Assembly (NCBI RefSeq): GCF_026626665.1
Contig: NZ_JAPNKE010000002.1
Location: forward strand, 11,242,001-11,306,000
DNA length: 64,000 bases
Direction of reading: 5' to 3'
From: Nannocystis pusilla
GTDB taxonomy: Bacteria; Myxococcota_A; Polyangia; Nannocystales; Nannocystaceae
Both the position numbers and the translations under genes were made by a program. Position 1 is the stretch's first letter, and every line of letters starts with the position of its first letter. The notes below the pieces were generated by a model. It was not told the origin of the DNA. It searched no databases and saw only the letters and a program-made list of their open reading frames with translations. Positions 61,736 to 64,000 of this stretch are shown one piece after another.

Positions 61736-63328
61736 TCACTCGATGATCCGTCGCAGGGGCCGGTAGCCTGCCTTGACCGCGGCGGTCTTGAGCGGCTTCG
61801 GCTTGCCGGCCGTGACCGGGTGCGCGTCCTGCAGCGCGAAGCTGAAGTCCGACGGCAGGGTGCTGCTGCCCGAGATGGTGGCGTACTGGTGGCAGTCGAT
61901 GCACTTGCTGCGCTGGTCGTAGGTCTCGAGCACCGTGTTGGCGAGGTTCGAGTCGGGCGACGGGCTGTTGAACACCTGCGGCACGGCGACCGGCTGGCTC
62001 GATTGCGGCGGCGGGTTGGTGCTCCACTGCACCGCGACGACCTGGTAGTTGAGCCACACCGAATCGGGGTAGGTGGCGCGGATGGTCGTCCACGCGGTCT
62101 GGTTGACGGCCTGGGAGTCGCTGCCGACCGGGGCCAGGCGGGTCACGCGGATCGGCGCAGGGGCCGGGCAGCCGTCGCCGATCCAGTACTGCGGCGGCAG
62201 GTTGGCGTCGCAGCCGACCGTGACGCTCGCCTGGTCCTTGTATTGACAGGCGGCGGGGACCTGGACGGTGCGCGGCTGGCAGCTCGGGTCGTAGAAGTTC
62301 CAGACCTTCTGGGTCGTCGCGGCGTCGGCGACGTCGGGGGCGTTGTCGACGTGCTCGAAGGTCGCCCACACCCAGGTCGGCTGGGCCTGGGTCTTGTGGA
62401 TGACGTGCAGGCCGACGAGGGCGACGGTCAGGGCCTGGCACTTCTGGGTGGCCGGATCGACGACCACCGCCTGCGCCAGCTTGTAGCGGTTCCACTGGGC
62501 GTCGTCCGGGTTCGGGACCTCCATCCAGGCGGCCTTGAGCTCGAGGGCGCCGACCTCCGAGGGCTGGAAGGTGCCGATCGGCAGGGCCAGGGCGGTGCTC
62601 GGGTTCTTCTGATAATAGGCGGCCTGGCCGTCGCGGTTGTAGAGCTGGTTCTGCACAATTGCGTCGTACTCGTCCTCGCTGACGCGGACCTCGTACCAGA
62701 CGTTGTTGCCGCGGACGTCGCCGAGCCACGCGGGGGCGTTGCGCGGGGCGGCCTGCTGGCCGTCGCCGGACTCGAACTCGCTCGAGAACTTGGTCGACAT
62801 GGTCAGCGGAATCGCTGCGCGCGCGGCGGCGGCGGTCATGCCCGCCTCGGCGAGGCACTCGGGGGTGATCGTCGGCGGCGTGCCCCACGGCGGCGGGGCG
62901 CTGCCGTCGGGTCGGAACAGCTGGTTGCTGCTCATGTAGCCCTGCCACGCGACCGGGCCGGTGTCGCCCGGGTCGCCGAAGCCGACGCCGCTGGCGACGG
63001 GCCAGTTGAGGGCGATGAACTCCTGCCAGCCGAAGCAGTTGGCGTCGGTGTCGTTGCTGCGCGGGTAGATGTCCGGCGGGACGGTGCCGTTCAGCTGCAG
63101 CGGGTAGGGGCAGGCGCCGGCGGCCGCCGCGTTGGTGGCGGTCGCCTTGGCGTCGGGCGCCTTGGCGTCGGGCGCCTTGGCGTCGGGCGCCTTGGCGTCG
63201 GGCGCCCCGGCGACCGCCTTCTTCGCCGCGGGCTGCTCGCGCGGCGTGGCGGCGGGTTCGGCGGGCTCCTGCCCGGCGCCGCAGGCGAGCGGGCCGAGCA
63301 GGGCGAGCAAGAGTGGTCTTGAAGACAT
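61736..63328 (-). CDS. c-type cytochrome domain lipoprotein
   Basis: 530 aa from ATG 63328, intact. Lipobox PLAC. After it an Ala/Glu/Pro-rich spacer contains four or five KAPDA repeats. The large central domain (PYPLQLNGTVPPDIYP...) includes VWNFYDPSCQPR and WIGDGCPAPAP, and near the end there is one heme motif SKCIDCHQYATIS. A single CxxCH indicates a monoheme cytochrome-like protein anchored to the outer membrane or periplasm. Its start codon overlaps the three-unit palindromic element shared with the upstream gene end. Confidence 0.75.
   Translation of the reverse strand: MSSRPLLLALLGPLACGAGQEPAEPAATPREQPAAKKAVAGAPDAKAPDAKAPDAKAPDAKATATNAAAAGACPYPLQLNGTVPPDIYPRSNDTDANCFGWQEFIALNWPVASGVGFGDPGDTGPVAWQGYMSSNQLFRPDGSAPPPWGTPPTITPECLAEAGMTAAAARAAIPLTMSTKFSSEFESGDGQQAAPRNAPAWLGDVRGNNVWYEVRVSEDEYDAIVQNQLYNRDGQAAYYQKNPSTALALPIGTFQPSEVGALELKAAWMEVPNPDDAQWNRYKLAQAVVVDPATQKCQALTVALVGLHVIHKTQAQPTWVWATFEHVDNAPDVADAATTQKVWNFYDPSCQPRTVQVPAACQYKDQASVTVGCDANLPPQYWIGDGCPAPAPIRVTRLAPVGSDSQAVNQTAWTTIRATYPDSVWLNYQVVAVQWSTNPPPQSSQPVAVPQVFNSPSPDSNLANTVLETYDQRSKCIDCHQYATISGSSTLPSDFSFALQDAHPVTAGKPKPLKTAAVKAGYRPLRRIIE
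63151..63210 (-). repeat. 15-bp tandem repeat encoding KAPDA
   Basis: CGTCGGGCGCCTTGG on the plus strand repeats four times (63151, 63166, 63181, with a variant at 63196), giving the Lys-Ala-Pro-Asp-Ala run in the cytochrome lipoprotein. Confidence 0.8.
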
Positions 63329-63359
63329 GGTCTTCAGGCCATGTCCTTGGTGACAGGGT
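63324..63359. repeat. Palindromic element across a gene junction, three 14-bp units
   Basis: GACATGGT, GCCATGTC and GACAGGGT, each 6 nt apart. The element holds the stop codon of the upstream protein (TGA 63336-63334) and the start ATG (63328) of the cytochrome lipoprotein. Confidence 0.75.
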
Positions 63360-64000
63360 CGACGACGTTGAGCAGCGCCGGCATGGCGATGGTCGCGGTC
63401 TGGCCGGGGTTGCTGACGAGGGCGTCGCGCAGGCCGGGGGCGGCGTCGGCGTCGACGTTGACGAGCAGCGACAGGGCCCAGCTGTCCGAGGGGTAGGTGT
63501 TGCCGGGGATGGCGTAGTTGACCCGCTGCATGGCACCGCCCGAGACGTGGACGCCGGGGCCGAACGAGACGTTCGGGAGCTGCGGCGGGTCGAGCAGGCC
63601 GGTGAGGACCAGCGTCAGGGGTCGTCGCACGGCCCCGGGCTCGATGTGCGGCGCGATCATGGTGCTGTTGCTGGCGAGGTTCATCGGCTGGCCGACCGGG
63701 TTGGCCACCGAGGTCGCGAGCATGGCGTCGAACACGGGCGTGTTGAACAGCTGCAGCGCCTGGGCCTGCGAGACGGCAGGGCTGCCGGCGCACGCCTGCG
63801 CGGCCGGGCCGGGCTGCTGCGGCAGGGCCATGGCGGCGATCTGCATGTTGAAGGTCTGGGCGATCTGGGCCGCCCACTGGACCGGGACGCCGTCGACCTG
63901 GAGGTCGCTGATCGTGAAGCCGAGCTCGGCCGGGACCTCGAACACGGCGTGGAGGATGAAGTTGCCGGGGAGCGAGTTGCCGGCCGGGTCGGTCAGCGAC
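63334..64000 (-). CDS. Secreted protein, 5' end beyond the window
   Basis: Open from the window edge to the stop at 63334. Visible C-terminal sequence: SLTDPAGNSLPGNFILHAVFEVPAELGFTISDLQVDGVPVQWAAQIA... ending in VDPVTKDMA. Beta-rich, few charged residues, no recognised domain. The last codons lie in the palindromic element. It is likely cotranscribed with the cytochrome lipoprotein, 5 nt apart. Confidence 0.6.
   Translation of the reverse strand, partial: SLTDPAGNSLPGNFILHAVFEVPAELGFTISDLQVDGVPVQWAAQIAQTFNMQIAAMALPQQPGPAAQACAGSPAVSQAQALQLFNTPVFDAMLATSVANPVGQPMNLASNSTMIAPHIEPGAVRRPLTLVLTGLLDPPQLPNVSFGPGVHVSGGAMQRVNYAIPGNTYPSDSWALSLLVNVDADAAPGLRDALVSNPGQTATIAMPALLNVVDPVTKDMA

Overview
The window is very GC-rich DNA (roughly 70% or more, with codon third positions almost all G or C). 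It looks like a myxobacterial chromosome, most likely from the Nannocystis/Plesiocystis side of Myxococcota. The grounds are many secreted lipoproteins whose lipobox Cys is followed by Thr/Ser/Gly/Glu-rich linkers, a Hanks-type Ser/Thr kinase and a pseudokinase, a CFI-box C-terminal domain, BNR-like lipoproteins, and a dense set of orphan secreted proteins around a few housekeeping genes (rplM-rpsI, nadK-recN). No rRNA, tRNA or CRISPR array was seen.

Layout. 1-8 kb: end of a VWA-like secreted protein, an HDAC-family amidohydrolase, a diheme cytochrome with a PhoX-type phosphatase, and a leucine-rich-like protein. 8.3-10.1 kb: an ECF sigma factor overlapping a haloalkane dehalogenase. 10.1-11.8 kb: a small graspetide (ester/amide-crosslinked RiPP) cluster, with one MvdC/MvdD-like ATP-grasp ligase and two precursors carrying the P-F/W-F-A-R-Y leader helix, each with its own promoter-like element. 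11.9-18.5 kb: lipoproteins and small membrane proteins. 18.6-21.9 kb: HsdM-HsdS without HsdR. 22-25 kb: an RRM protein with a tandemly duplicated 3' tail, then rplM-rpsI. 25-28.7 kb: response regulator, nadK, recN. 29-36.5 kb: lipoprotein paralogues, a Ser/Thr kinase, a CFI-box protein. 36.7-43.4 kb: a type VI secretion spike module (VgrG, PAAR, DcrB-like, two small genes) and a repeat-rich pseudokinase. 43.5-48 kb: membrane protein, class III cyclase, GGGP-synthase-like protein, beta-propeller lipoprotein. 48-53.7 kb: a duplicated leader region, an AraC regulator, small Cys-rich exported proteins and a zinc-metallopeptidase pair. 54-64 kb: a 1153-residue BRCT/beta-propeller/helical protein, a His-rich repeat protein, a histidine kinase, a receptor-L-like lipoprotein, and a c-type cytochrome lipoprotein with its truncated upstream neighbour.

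Two features cut across the window. First, a dispersed palindromic element, two or more copies of GACATGTC-like octamers on an exact 14-bp period, occurs about 25-30 times. It sits mostly just 3' of stop codons and several times inside genes, where it leaves short islands of A/T-ending codons. Second, about 16 genes carry frameshifts, nearly all single-base losses in homopolymers, including essential genes. This points to residual consensus errors rather than mass pseudogenisation, so the affected genes are annotated as single CDSs across the break.
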